Source of the DNA: Paenibacillus ihumii
GTDB lineage: Bacteria; Bacillota; Bacilli; Paenibacillales; Paenibacillaceae
Length of the DNA: 64,000 nt
Assembly (NCBI RefSeq): GCF_001403875.1
Contig: NZ_LN884299.1
Coordinates: forward strand, 2,294,117-2,358,116
Direction: 5' to 3'
Below the pieces are notes generated by a model. It was not told where the DNA came from and searched no databases. It was given only the letters and a program-made list of their open reading frames with translations. Made by a program: the position numbers and the translations under genes. Shown one piece after another: positions 24,098 to 32,742 of the stretch (position 1 is the stretch's first letter; the number at the start of each line of letters is the position of its first letter).

Positions 24098-25198
24098 TCA
24101 CCATACCTGCTTGCTTGCAACCCCGCTTGCCCCCGGCTTTTCTTCAAGGAACACGCGCTGTGCGGGATAGGCCAGCTTGATGCCTTCCTCCTCTAAAATT
24201 TGCATAATCGTTAAGTTGATTTCCTGCCACACCGTCAAATACTCGGCCCAAACCGTTGTTTTCGTGAAAAAATACATGAATATGCCTAAGCTGCTCTCAT
24301 TAAAATCCTTGAATTTTACCATAATCGTCTTCTGGTGAATAGCCTCGTGTCCAATCAGCATATTCTCGATTCGCGTGACGGCGGTCTGCAGCCGTTCCCG
24401 ATCCGAGTCCAAGGCTACGCCGAGCGTAAACGAAACTCTTCTTCTCTCCATCTTGCTCCAATTTGTAATCGGCTGAGCAGCGAGCGTAGCATTCGGCACA
24501 ATGACCAAGGCGTCAGCAAAGGTGCGAATTTGGGTGCTTCGGAACGTAATATCCTCGACCATGCCCTCGACATCTGGCGTCAGGATCCAGTCTCCCTTGG
24601 AGAAAGGCTTCTCGAGAATAATGACCACGCCGCCAAAAATATTCCCCAGTGTATCCTTCGCTGCCAAAGCAACGGCAAGGCTGCCCAGTCCCATCCCCGC
24701 TACGACCCCGTTGATGCTGAAGCCCCATTCCGCGCCAACCAGCGTTACAATGAGAACGACCACAATGAACCGGATAACCTTGGACAAGAAAGGGATCATC
24801 ATGCTCGTCTCATCCAATCCGAACCTTTTGCTGATCGCCTCCAGCACCGAGGAGGACGAAGCCGACACATTATAAACGCCCCAGCCGGCTAATATAATAG
24901 ACGCACTGCGGTACAGGCGGTCAATAGTAATATTTATGCTCCACGGCGAGGGCAGCAAATACTTGATTGCAAGATATAACCCCGTAACGGTAAAAAAGAT
25001 GCGAAGCGGCTTCTCAAAGCCCTTTATCCACATCGCGGCGTGCTCCGCTCGAGTGAGCTTCTGCACGACAAAAGTGAAGAAGTATTTCGTAAACAGCTTG
25101 CGAAATAACCAGAATACAGCCATGATGCCGAATGCGACAAGCAGCTCGATCCAACTGATGCTTTGCAACAATTTCACGATCCAATCCATCATTTTCAT
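24098..25198 (-). CDS. MscS-family mechanosensitive channel
   Basis: 366 residues. Four to five N-terminal TM segments lead to the pore-lining TM3 region VVAGMGLGSLAVALAAKDTLGNIFGGVVIILEKPF (about 165-199), the family's signature of alternating Gly/Ala, followed by the cytoplasmic beta domain (GDWILTPDVEGMVEDITFRSTQIRTFADALVIVPNA). Such channels open on membrane tension and release solutes after osmotic downshock. AAGGAG 8 nt before the ATG supports the start. It resembles Bacillus YkuT/YhdY in layout. It is monocistronic and unlikely to be linked to the neighbouring iron genes. Confidence 0.92.
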   Translation of the reverse strand: MKMMDWIVKLLQSISWIELLVAFGIMAVFWLFRKLFTKYFFTFVVQKLTRAEHAAMWIKGFEKPLRIFFTVTGLYLAIKYLLPSPWSINITIDRLYRSASIILAGWGVYNVSASSSSVLEAISKRFGLDETSMMIPFLSKVIRFIVVVLIVTLVGAEWGFSINGVVAGMGLGSLAVALAAKDTLGNIFGGVVIILEKPFSKGDWILTPDVEGMVEDITFRSTQIRTFADALVIVPNATLAAQPITNWSKMERRRVSFTLGVALDSDRERLQTAVTRIENMLIGHEAIHQKTIMVKFKDFNESSLGIFMYFFTKTTVWAEYLTVWQEINLTIMQILEEEGIKLAYPAQRVFLEEKPGASGVASKQVW

Positions 25199-25256
25199 CT
25201 GTCCTGCTCCTTGATCCGAAAAATTAAAGCTATATTATAACATAGAACAGCTGCTG

Positions 25257-25295
25257 CAAAAAAACAGCCTGCCGGATCACTTCACGGCAAGCTGT
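25257..25295 (-). terminator. Terminator after the methionine-synthase-like remnant
   Basis: On the minus strand ACAGCTTGCCG pairs with CGGCAGGCTGT (10 of 11) and is followed by seven T. It lies directly after the stop codon at 25308, so the remnant still has its transcription end. Confidence 0.75.
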
Positions 25296-25307
25296 ACCTG
25301 CTATATA

Positions 25308-25570
25308 TTATTTCCAAATTTCCTCCGCAATTTCCTTTATCGGTTTGAAATCCATCGCCCGATCGGTGTCGAATTCCAAATAATAGCCATCGATATGCTC
25401 AATCCCGAACAGATGCTCCGCTACCGGCTCATAGCCGCCGGAGGGAATCCCCCCTCAGGAACTTTGCTCTTGCCTCCTTCAATGCCTGCGGACGCAGGAA
25501 ATTTCCTACCATATATGTCTAAACGGCGCGTTACGCTTCTTGGTTTGGCTGCTTCAAGTACACTGCTCAT
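25308..25570 (-). pseudogene. Remnant of a MetE-like (YxjG/YxjH) methionine synthase gene
   Basis: In the frame 25308-25454 the minus strand reads SGGYEPVAEHLFGIEHIDGY, then YLEFDTDRA, then EIAEEIWK and a stop. The first part resembles the zinc/substrate region of cobalamin-independent methionine synthase-like proteins (YxjG type) and the end resembles their extreme C-terminus, so the roughly 60 residues that should lie between are missing. A second frame begins at an ATG at 25570 with GGGAG 8 nt upstream and runs 49 codons to 25421, out of phase with the first. The locus thus has a start, a frameshift near 25450, an internal deletion and most of the N-terminal domain lost. It cannot encode a working enzyme. 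The family call rests on a short match from memory. Confidence 0.6.
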
Positions 25571-25675
25571 TATGTCGTCTCCCTTAACGTGAATATTCAA
25601 ATCGATTTATTAAATGATACGGTACCATGGAACAGGTGTTATAGCGTAACTCCTATTAACTACATCTGGATATAA

Positions 25676-26599
25676 CTAAATACTATATCTAGCATAATCC
25701 TTGGCCACGGATTCCTTGAGCGCCTCTACATAAGCCGAGCCCAGCTTCGTAAGCGGCATGCTGCGATGCGAAATCCAGCCTACATTGATCGTCTCGTCAC
25801 AGTCCAGCGGGACGGGAATGATATCCCGGCCGTTTAAATCGGCGCTGAGCACCCCCGTAGATATTGTATAGCCATTAAGGCCAATTAATAAATTGAACAG
25901 CGTTGCCCTGTCATTAACCCGGATCATCTTCTTATGCGATAACGTGCTCAGTATTTCCTCCGAGAAGTGAAATGAGTTGAACTCGCCTTGGTCAAAGCAG
26001 AGGAACGGATAATCGTCGAGCTGGTCGATCGTGACGACCGACTGCTTCGCGAGAGGGTTTCTGGAACTGATAAAAATATGCGGCTTAGCTACAAACAAGC
26101 TGGTAAATTGCAGTCCGGCATCCTCCAGCAGCCTGTTAATGACCTTGGCATTGAATTCGTTTAAATACAGGATGCCAATTTCGCTGTACATATGCTTGAC
26201 ATCCTCAATCACCTCGTAAGTTTTCGTCTCTCGCAAGGCCAGCTCATACTCATCATGCCCATGCTCATTAACCAGCTTCACAAAGGCGCTGACCGCAAAG
26301 GCATAATGCTGGGACGAGACGGAAAAATGCTGGGGCGCCGGCTTCCCGTTCAAATACCGGCTCTCCAGCAGCGCCGCCTGCTCCACCACCTGCCGGGCAT
26401 AGCTTAAAAACTCAGCGCCATCCTTGGTCAGCAAAATGCCTTTATTCGTTCGTTCGAAAATCGTGATCTGCAGCTCCTCCTCCAGATCCTTGATGGCATT
26501 GGACAGACTTGGCTGCGAAAGGAACAAACGCTTCGCGGCTTCATTCATCGAGCCGCGGGTCGCCACCTCAATTACGTATTTCAATTGCTGCAGAGTCAT
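25676..26599 (-). CDS. LysR-family transcriptional regulator
   Basis: 307 residues from the ATG at 26599, which has AAGGAGG 8 nt upstream; a longer frame to 26824 adds a non-conserved 75 residues and is rejected. The N-terminal winged HTH is clear (MTLQQLKYVIEVATRGSMNEAAKRL, LSQPSLSNAIKDLEEELQ), followed by the linker helix and a two-lobe effector domain. It lies 106 nt upstream of the methionine-synthase-like remnant on the same strand, and may once have regulated it, since several LysR proteins control methionine genes; that is only a guess. The effector is unknown. Confidence 0.9.
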   Translation of the reverse strand: MTLQQLKYVIEVATRGSMNEAAKRLFLSQPSLSNAIKDLEEELQITIFERTNKGILLTKDGAEFLSYARQVVEQAALLESRYLNGKPAPQHFSVSSQHYAFAVSAFVKLVNEHGHDEYELALRETKTYEVIEDVKHMYSEIGILYLNEFNAKVINRLLEDAGLQFTSLFVAKPHIFISSRNPLAKQSVVTIDQLDDYPFLCFDQGEFNSFHFSEEILSTLSHKKMIRVNDRATLFNLLIGLNGYTISTGVLSADLNGRDIIPVPLDCDETINVGWISHRSMPLTKLGSAYVEALKESVAKDYARYSI

Positions 26600-26738
26600 C
26601 CTCCACGCCTCCTTAGTCAATCTTGTATTCAAATCCATTGTAAAGCTATCCTTTGCAGCAGGCCGACCCGTCCCCTGGTCGGCTGTGTCGGCGCATATGC
26701 AGCTAGCTGGAACCGATGATAAATGCTTATAGCCATGC

Positions 26739-28310
26739 TTAAATGGCATCGTGCCCTTCAAAGGCGACAACCTGGTTCCGCCCGCGCTTCTTCGCTTCAT
26801 ACAAGCAATCATCCGCATCAGCAATTAGCGCATCGAAATCTGCGGCCTGATCGGGGTATGCCGCCACTCCCGCGGAAATCGTTACGATGTCGCCGCATGG
26901 ACTAACCGTGCTCTCCATCTTCGATCTCAGCCGCTCCGCCACCCGTACGGCATCCTTCTGCACTGTGCCCGGCAGCAGAATGACGAATTCCTCCCCGCCA
27001 TAGCGGCAGCAAATATGATGCGGCTCCACCGACTCGGTCATCAGCATGGCCAGAAATTGCAGCACATGGTCGCCGGCGGCATGGCCGTAAGTGTCATTGA
27101 CCCGCTTGAAATGATCAATATCCAGCAGGATCAGGGAGAACGGCTTCTTTTCCTCCAGCCACTTCTTCATATGCTCGTCCATTCCGCGGCGATTCGTCAG
27201 CTTCGTAAGCGGATCGGTCCTGGACTGATGATTCGAATAATTGATGCGGTTATGAAGAATAGCAAGGCTATGGGCAAGCGCCTTTTTCAATTGGATGACC
27301 TCGTAATACCAGGCCGATATTTTCGCGATATGCTTCTCTTGATTCTTCTCCGTGCTGTTCTCGGTATAATAGGCCAGTTTATGCAGCGGGTGGGCGATTT
27401 TATTGGACAGCCAGACGATAAAAATAAGCGACACAAACAAGAATGGAAAGGACGTAACAATCATTTTTCGCAGCATCTGCTTCGCGGGGGCCAGCGTAAT
27501 TGAAGTCTCCCGCTGGGAGACAACGCCCCATTCCGCCGTAGGAATGTAACTGTATCCCGTCAGCACATCCTTATTCTTCGTATTCATGACGCGCTCGGCC
27601 CCTCGCTGCCCTTCCATAAGCTTCTGCACAACCGGATTGCTGTCTACGACATCATTGACACGGCCTTGATCCTGATGATAAATAATCCGCCCATCCCGGT
27701 CAACGACGTAAACATAGGATCCGTCTTTATAGAAATGCTCTCCCAAAATTTCGTTGAGAATGTTCACTTCTTTCAAATAGATCGTTCCGCCTACCAATCC
27801 CAGATAATTATGATGCTGATCGAAAATCGGATAGGAGATAAAAATAATCAGGCGACCGGTTATGGCTTCATAAGGCTTGGAAATGAGCGGCCTGCGATCT
27901 TCAAGCGCATCCTTGCTTGAGGGGGAGGTCAGCATTTGTCCTTTAAGATCAAGCGATTGGGGGGATGTCGCCAGAACTTTGCCGTCCGCATTCGTAATCA
28001 CTACCGAATTGAAGGTTCGTGTCTGCTGCATGAGGCGATCCGCCTCCCGAAGCAGCGCCTTCTCATTATCCATGATTAAAGCTATATCCTCAGCGCTGAC
28101 GCTCAAGGTTTGCAAAGTTGTTTGCAGGAACGTCTCCGTCGTCTGAGCCAGCTTCTCTGCATACATCCGATTCGTTTCTAGCGTGCTTGTGATCAGCGTC
28201 TGTTTATACGTATTATAACCGCTCAGCAGGCTGCCAAGCAGCGTTAATATAAAAGATAATAGAGCCACACTGACAATCAAATACCGCAGCGACAGTTTCA
28301 TTCTTTTCAT
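26739..28310 (-). CDS. Membrane-bound diguanylate cyclase (dCache sensor + GGDEF)
   Basis: 523 residues. A TM helix at ~10-30, an extracellular dCache-type sensor (~45-280, with VYVVDRDGRIIYHQDQ), a second TM helix near 290-310, a coiled linker and a GGDEF domain at ~360-520. The active-site motif is GGEEF (~438-442), so it should make cyclic di-GMP. The RxxD inhibitory site expected just before the motif is absent (sequence there is HHICCRY), so product feedback inhibition through that site is unlikely. GGGAG 8 nt before the ATG supports the start. No regulator or EAL gene is adjacent. The ligand sensed is unknown. Confidence 0.92.
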   Translation of the reverse strand: MKRMKLSLRYLIVSVALLSFILTLLGSLLSGYNTYKQTLITSTLETNRMYAEKLAQTTETFLQTTLQTLSVSAEDIALIMDNEKALLREADRLMQQTRTFNSVVITNADGKVLATSPQSLDLKGQMLTSPSSKDALEDRRPLISKPYEAITGRLIIFISYPIFDQHHNYLGLVGGTIYLKEVNILNEILGEHFYKDGSYVYVVDRDGRIIYHQDQGRVNDVVDSNPVVQKLMEGQRGAERVMNTKNKDVLTGYSYIPTAEWGVVSQRETSITLAPAKQMLRKMIVTSFPFLFVSLIFIVWLSNKIAHPLHKLAYYTENSTEKNQEKHIAKISAWYYEVIQLKKALAHSLAILHNRINYSNHQSRTDPLTKLTNRRGMDEHMKKWLEEKKPFSLILLDIDHFKRVNDTYGHAAGDHVLQFLAMLMTESVEPHHICCRYGGEEFVILLPGTVQKDAVRVAERLRSKMESTVSPCGDIVTISAGVAAYPDQAADFDALIADADDCLYEAKKRGRNQVVAFEGHDAI

Positions 28311-28454
28311 TCACGAGTCTCCCATTTCAGCGCGAAAATACTTGAAAATTGTCTAATCCGTTGAATCTTATCATATTTACGGGCGGTTTTGAACAATCAC
28401 TTTGTATAGGTAGCTCCAGCAACCAACAAGGCGAAAATGCCGCATATCAAATAG

Positions 28455-28486
28455 CCCTTCCCGGCTCGGAAAGCAGCTGGGAAGGG
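28455..28486 (-). terminator. Possible weak terminator after the guanine-deaminase-like gene
   Basis: CCCTTCCC and GGGAAGGG (with GCT/AGC further in) form a stem about 25 nt after the stop codon at 28511. The T tract on the minus strand is poor (CTATTTGAT), so termination efficiency is doubtful. Confidence 0.4.
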
Positions 28487-28510
28487 GTGGAAAATCGGGG
28501 CGCATCGCTT

Positions 28511-28966
28511 CTATTTATTCTCCTTCAGCCTGTGAAAGTGCTCGAATAAATAGTCGCAATCCTCGCGGGCCGGTACCTTGACCATCTTCAGCACGCTCTT
28601 ATCCTTCCCCGTCAGGTAGTCGCGCAAATGCAGATCGCTGAAGCCGTGCTTATGTGCATCTTCAGCCGTATTGCAGTAGTATACCTCTTTGATACCCGAC
28701 CAGATAATGACGGACACGCACATGGGACAAGGCTCGCAGGTTGCGTAAATAACACAGTCGGACAGATCCGTCGTACCCAGCCTTTGACAAGCTTCCCGGA
28801 TGGCGGCCATTTCCGCATGCTGCGAAGGATCGGTATCGGCGATGACCCGGTTGCCGGTGACAGCAATAATTTCATCGCCGCGGACGACGGCAGCGCCGAA
28901 TGGCCCTCCAATGTTCTCGTTCATCCATTCGATAGTTTTATCTACAGCCAGCTTCATGTAATCCAT
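28511..28966 (-). CDS. guaD: Guanine deaminase-like nucleoside/purine deaminase
   Basis: 151 residues from the ATG at 28966 (AGAGG 9 nt upstream); a TTG at 28984 gives six more residues. The zinc motif of the cytidine-deaminase fold is complete: HAE (50-52) with the proton-shuttle glutamate, and CEPCPMC (77-83) with both zinc cysteines. GGPFGAAVV near the N-terminus and the length match Bacillus GuaD, which deaminates guanine to xanthine for use as nitrogen source. It could also act on other purines. It is a single gene; its promoter region has a 14-bp perfect palindrome at 29000-29013. Confidence 0.85.
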   Translation of the reverse strand: MDYMKLAVDKTIEWMNENIGGPFGAAVVRGDEIIAVTGNRVIADTDPSQHAEMAAIREACQRLGTTDLSDCVIYATCEPCPMCVSVIIWSGIKEVYYCNTAEDAHKHGFSDLHLRDYLTGKDKSVLKMVKVPAREDCDYLFEHFHRLKENK

Positions 28967-28999
28967 GTTCATCATCCTCTCCAACTGATTTTATACTAA

Positions 29000-29013
29000 G
29001 CCCGACATCGGGC
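29000..29013. promoter_or_regulatory. Palindrome next to the -10 of the deaminase gene
   Basis: GCCCGACATCGGGC is a perfect inverted repeat (6-bp arms, 2-bp centre). It lies 4 nt upstream of a TATAAA-like -10 on the minus strand (28995-28990), a common place for a repressor operator. No protein can be assigned. Confidence 0.35.
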
Positions 29014-29203
29014 CAGGAAGCTAATCATGTTGATGATTATTTGTTAGACGCAGCGAGAGATGTATTCCTGACAAACAACAGGATTATCTTTACCGTCCAT
29101 AGTTATTACATACGACAGCATCGTTGAAAAGTCCAGCCTCAGGAGGTTAAATCCGACGCCCCAGCATAGGTAAGATCAAAGAGATAGATGTATTTAGGGT
29201 ACT

Positions 29204-29242
29204 AAAAAAGCGAGCCTTAGAAATTTGCATTCCAAGACTCGC
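29204..29242 (-). terminator. Terminator of the ROK kinase gene
   Basis: On the minus strand GCGAGTCTTGGAA pairs with TTCTAAGGCTCGC (11 of 13 positions) and runs into TTTTTT. It begins 30 nt after the kinase stop. The 29014-29203 stretch beyond it shows no gene. Confidence 0.85.
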
Positions 29243-29271
29243 AGTTGTAGGGGCCCTGCTATAGCTTCTTC

Positions 29272-30150
29272 TTACTGACGCAAAAATAATGATGCCGCTC
29301 CGAGAACGCCTGCTTTATTCCCTAAAGAGGCCTTAAGTATTTTCACGTCCTTATAGCTCTGCATAACGAATACCCTAGTTTTTGCTTCAACCAGCCGGAC
29401 CAAATCCTCCTGCTCCATAACGCCGCCCCCGACAATAACGGCGGACGGATTAAAAATATGAATGATCGAGGTCAGGCCGTACGCGACTTCATCGGCCCAT
29501 GCATGCAGAGCCTGCTCCAGCTGTTCGTTCCCCTGCTTTATTTTCGCAAACAATATTTTACCGTTCGTACAGTCAGGGTCAATCTGCCTGGCCTTTTGCA
29601 CCAAAGCCGTCGTTGAGGCGTATTTCTCGTAGAAATAATGGCCCTCCCCCCGGAAATCAGCTGGAGCATGAGTCATGATATGACCGAATTCGGCCGCAAC
29701 GCCGTTAGCACCTTTATAGACCCGGCGATCGATGACAATGGCGCCGCCAATTCCCGTACCAAAGGTTAAGCATAAGAAATCCTTCAAGTGGCGCGCCGCA
29801 CCGAAGAAGGCTTCGCCTAGCGCAGCTGCGTTTACGTCATTTTCAACCTTTACGGGCTTATGGAATCGCTCTTCCAGCATATCCTTCACTCTCATGCCGG
29901 TATAATCAGGTATATTGCTGTTAGCGAAGACAATCGCTCCCGCTTCGGAATCGACTTGTCCAGCCGTGCTGATCGCAATCGCATCAAATGCGTCATATTC
30001 AGCGATCTTATCCATCAGCCTGGCCATGACATGCGGGCCGCCCTGCCGGCTTTCCGTGTCGTACTCCTGGAACTGCTCAATGCTTCCGTGCTCATCACAA
30101 ATGCATAGCTTGGTATTCGTCCCACCGATATCTGCAGCCAAAATTTTCAT
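29272..30150 (-). CDS. ROK-family sugar kinase
   Basis: 292 residues from the ATG at 30150, which has GGAGG 9 nt upstream; the longer frame to 30192 adds 14 residues that are not conserved. The phosphate-binding DIGGTNTK (7-14), VENDVNAAALGEAFFGAA, the catalytic-type LTFGTGIGGAIV and GHIMT are all present. The zinc motif CxCGxxGCxE of most ROK proteins is replaced by a cysteine-free stretch before EKYASTTALV, as in some beta-glucoside or aminosugar kinases. It phosphorylates a hexose or amino sugar with ATP; which one is not clear. No DNA-binding domain, so it is a kinase and not a NagC-like repressor. A 36-codon ORF precedes it by 4 nt. Confidence 0.88.
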   Translation of the reverse strand: MKILAADIGGTNTKLCICDEHGSIEQFQEYDTESRQGGPHVMARLMDKIAEYDAFDAIAISTAGQVDSEAGAIVFANSNIPDYTGMRVKDMLEERFHKPVKVENDVNAAALGEAFFGAARHLKDFLCLTFGTGIGGAIVIDRRVYKGANGVAAEFGHIMTHAPADFRGEGHYFYEKYASTTALVQKARQIDPDCTNGKILFAKIKQGNEQLEQALHAWADEVAYGLTSIIHIFNPSAVIVGGGVMEQEDLVRLVEAKTRVFVMQSYKDVKILKASLGNKAGVLGAASLFLRQ

Positions 30151-30154
30151 TCTC

Positions 30155-30265
30155 TCACGCCTCCATGAACTGTTTTGTAACCTCCACCGCATGCATCATC
30201 GCTGAGCCGACAACACAATTAAAATTACGATGGATCTTATGGAAGACTTTATAATCCTCATTCAT
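30155..30265 (-). CDS. Small 36-residue protein upstream of the ROK kinase
   Basis: An ATG at 30265 with GGAG 9 nt upstream opens a 36-codon frame that stops at 30155, only 4 nt before the kinase ATG, in a different frame from it. The peptide starts MNEDYKVFHKIHRNFNCVV and ends VTKQFMEA; the middle is rich in Met/His/Val. The kinase SD lies inside its last codons, so translation of the two is probably coupled. I do not recognise a family. It may be a real small protein or a translational leader for the kinase. Confidence 0.5.
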   Translation of the reverse strand: MNEDYKVFHKIHRNFNCVVGSAMMHAVEVTKQFMEA

Positions 30266-30512
30266 ATGTAATCACTCCACACTTCTCAATTAAGAAATTA
30301 TGATCACCAGGAATCATTCGGATGGAGCTTAAGCTTCCCGGCTCTTATGTATTCAAGTTATCATGAACCTTCGATTCTGTAAATTATTTTCTTCGACAGC
30401 TTATTTAATGAAAATCATTTCCTAAAAAGTCAATGCTGGGTTTCCTTACCTGCCCTCCTTCCGGCCGCAGTATGGTACCATAGAATCCATAAATCCATAG
30501 GAGAGTGGCCAT

Positions 30513-31220
30513 ATGACATTCGCAGAAATCATGACAAAGCTCGAGGAGTTAGGGACGGAGCAGACAAAGAGGACCTTTATTCGCCACGGCGCCAAAGAGC
30601 CGCTGTTCGGAGTAAAGGTCGGGGATTTAAAAAAACTGGTCAAGCCGGTAGCGAAGGATCAGGACTTGGCCCTGGCTCTTTTCGATTCAGGCAATTCCGA
30701 TGCCATGTATTTGGCAGGCCTGGCCGTTAACCCGCAAATGATGACGAAGCCGCAGCTTGAGCATTGGGTCAAACAGGCCAACTGGTACATGCTCGCCGAA
30801 TATACTGTTGCCGGCGTTGCTGCGGAAAGCCCGTACGCGCTGGAGCTTGCCAGGGAATGGATGCGCTCTGCCGAGGAAATGGTTGCCGCCTGCGGCTGGA
30901 GCACGTATGCCAACTACATCTCGATCACTCCTGACGAACAGCTCGATATGGAGGAAATCCGTTCTTTGCTGCGCCAGATCGAAGCAACGATCCATAAAGA
31001 GCAGAACCGGGTACGGTACATCATGAATACCTTCGTCATCATCACGGGCAGTTATGTGACTCCTTTATATAAGGAAGCCTTTGGAGTTGCGGAGAGCATC
31101 GGAAAAGTTCACGTTGACGTCGGCCGAACCGCTTGCAAGGTTCCGTCCGCGGCCGAATATATCCGCAAGGTAGAGGAGCGCGGCAAGCTCGGCGTGAAGA
31201 AAAAGACCTGTATCTGTTAG
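30513..31220 (+). CDS. DNA alkylation repair protein (AlkD-like)
   Basis: 235 residues, the family length. The helical-repeat pattern and FIRHGAKEPLFGVKVGDLKKLVK, WYMLAEYTVAGVAAESPYALELAREW and CGWSTYANYIS follow the AlkC/AlkD-like HEAT-repeat proteins. AlkD removes 3-methyladenine and 7-methylguanine from DNA; this branch is more distant and the catalytic Asp/Trp pair cannot be placed with certainty. AGGAG 9 nt before the ATG supports the start. The gene converges on mgtE with only 20 nt between the stops and no clear terminator in that gap. Confidence 0.78.
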   Translation: MTFAEIMTKLEELGTEQTKRTFIRHGAKEPLFGVKVGDLKKLVKPVAKDQDLALALFDSGNSDAMYLAGLAVNPQMMTKPQLEHWVKQANWYMLAEYTVAGVAAESPYALELAREWMRSAEEMVAACGWSTYANYISITPDEQLDMEEIRSLLRQIEATIHKEQNRVRYIMNTFVIITGSYVTPLYKEAFGVAESIGKVHVDVGRTACKVPSAAEYIRKVEERGKLGVKKKTCIC

Positions 31221-31240
31221 GTCCTTCATCCTTTTGGCAG

Positions 31241-32575
31241 CTAGAGATTAAGCAGTATTCTTGCCACCGTGAAATAAATAACCAGGCCGGTGCCGTCTAC
31301 GAGCGTCGTGATAAATGGCCCCGAGATGACGGCCGGATCCGCCTTCAGCTTATGCAGCACCAGGGGCAAAATAGCCGCGACCAGGGATGCCCATATAACG
31401 ATCATCAGGGCAGTGATGCCGACGACTAGACCCACGTTCAGTTCCACGCCCAGCATCCAGGCACGCAGAAAGGCGATCACAAAAATCGTTGCCCCGGTCA
31501 TAAGCCCCGTTGCCAGCTCCTTCTGGATGACGCGAAACAAATCGCGAAAATGCACCTCCCCTACGGCAAGAGCCCGAACGAGCGTTGATACCGTCTGGGT
31601 TCCCGTATTGCCTCCGGTACCAATCAGGAGAGGAATGAAAAAGGCGAGCGAAATGACATTCGTAAGCGTATCCTCATAATGTCTCAGAACCGTGCCTGTA
31701 TAGGCTTCGGCCACGAACAAGATGAGCAGCCAAATGATCCTCTTGCGGTACAGGTGAAACACAGAGGTTTTGAAGTATACATTCTCCAGCGGCTGGCTGC
31801 CGCCCAGCATTTGAATGTCCTCCGTCGCCTCCTCCTGCATTACGTCGATCAAATCATCGACCGTAATGACGCCGATCAGGCGGTGCTGCGCATCCACTAC
31901 GGGCAGAGCGACCCAATCATAGCGCGACAGCAGCTCTGCGGCCTGCTCCTGGCCCATGTTGGCCGGCACGGAGATGGGCTCATCCGCGATTTCCTGCAGC
32001 AGAGTATGCGGGTCCGCCAGAATGATTTTTTTCAGCGAAACGACCCCCAGCAGTTCCCCCTTCAACCCGGTTACATAAATATATGCCGTAATCTCGGCCT
32101 CTCGTCCCACTTTGCGTATATGCTCAAGCGTCGCTTCCATCGTCCACTGCCCTGGTGCGGCGATGTAATCGATCGTGGCCAGACTCCCCGCCGTCTCCTC
32201 CGGAAACGTCATCAACGTCTGGATGCGTTCGCGGTAATCCTCCGGCAGCAGGTCAAGCAGCTGGTCCGCCTGATATCTATGAATCGCCAGCATCATATCC
32301 GCCACGATGTCGCTGGGCAGCTCATTAAGGATTCGAGAGGTCAGCTCCTCCTTTAAACGATGCAAAATTTGATACTGCACAAGCGGCTCCACAAACTCCA
32401 GAATTTCCGCAGCTGCCGCCGGCGGCAGCAGGTCCATCAGCTGAAGCTGCTCCTCCGCCTTCAATTTCTCCAAGCTTTCTGCCAAATCAATCGGTCTGAA
32501 CCCTTGTACAAATGAAACTATCTGCGCCTGATCCCCTGTCTGGATCGTCTGCCGCATCCGATGAAGATCGATCAT
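31241..32575 (-). CDS. mgtE: Magnesium transporter MgtE
   Basis: 444 residues from the ATG at 32575 (AAAGGAG 9 nt upstream); the frame continues to 32815 but the extra 80 residues are unlike the family. The MgtE N domain of helical repeats (~1-125, with LPSDIVADMMLAIHRYQADQLLDLL) is followed by two CBS domains (~126-250) that sense Mg2+ and by five TM helices (~275-444) including FFIPLLIGTGGNTGTQTVSTLVRALA with the pore-lining GGN. It moves Mg2+ into the cell. I looked for an M-box riboswitch in the 265 bp upstream and saw none; a TACAAT -10 lies near 32625. Confidence 0.93.
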   Translation of the reverse strand: MIDLHRMRQTIQTGDQAQIVSFVQGFRPIDLAESLEKLKAEEQLQLMDLLPPAAAAEILEFVEPLVQYQILHRLKEELTSRILNELPSDIVADMMLAIHRYQADQLLDLLPEDYRERIQTLMTFPEETAGSLATIDYIAAPGQWTMEATLEHIRKVGREAEITAYIYVTGLKGELLGVVSLKKIILADPHTLLQEIADEPISVPANMGQEQAAELLSRYDWVALPVVDAQHRLIGVITVDDLIDVMQEEATEDIQMLGGSQPLENVYFKTSVFHLYRKRIIWLLILFVAEAYTGTVLRHYEDTLTNVISLAFFIPLLIGTGGNTGTQTVSTLVRALAVGEVHFRDLFRVIQKELATGLMTGATIFVIAFLRAWMLGVELNVGLVVGITALMIVIWASLVAAILPLVLHKLKADPAVISGPFITTLVDGTGLVIYFTVARILLNL

Positions 32576-32742
32576 TTTAACGTACTCCTTTAAACTTGTT
32601 ATTTCATGCTTAATATTCCATTGTACCACGTTTCTTGGCCATAATAGGCTCTTATGAAGCTTTGGAGGTATAAGCCGGCGGCATTCATCAGACAATAAAA
32701 TCATGGCAACAGCCCTCATGAAGCAACCTGCTTTTGATTTGA

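Noticed and set aside
26600..26824. N-terminal extension of the LysR protein
   Set aside because: The ATG at 26599 has a near-ideal SD and gives the canonical LysR start; the extra 75 residues are Cys/Arg-rich and not conserved in style.
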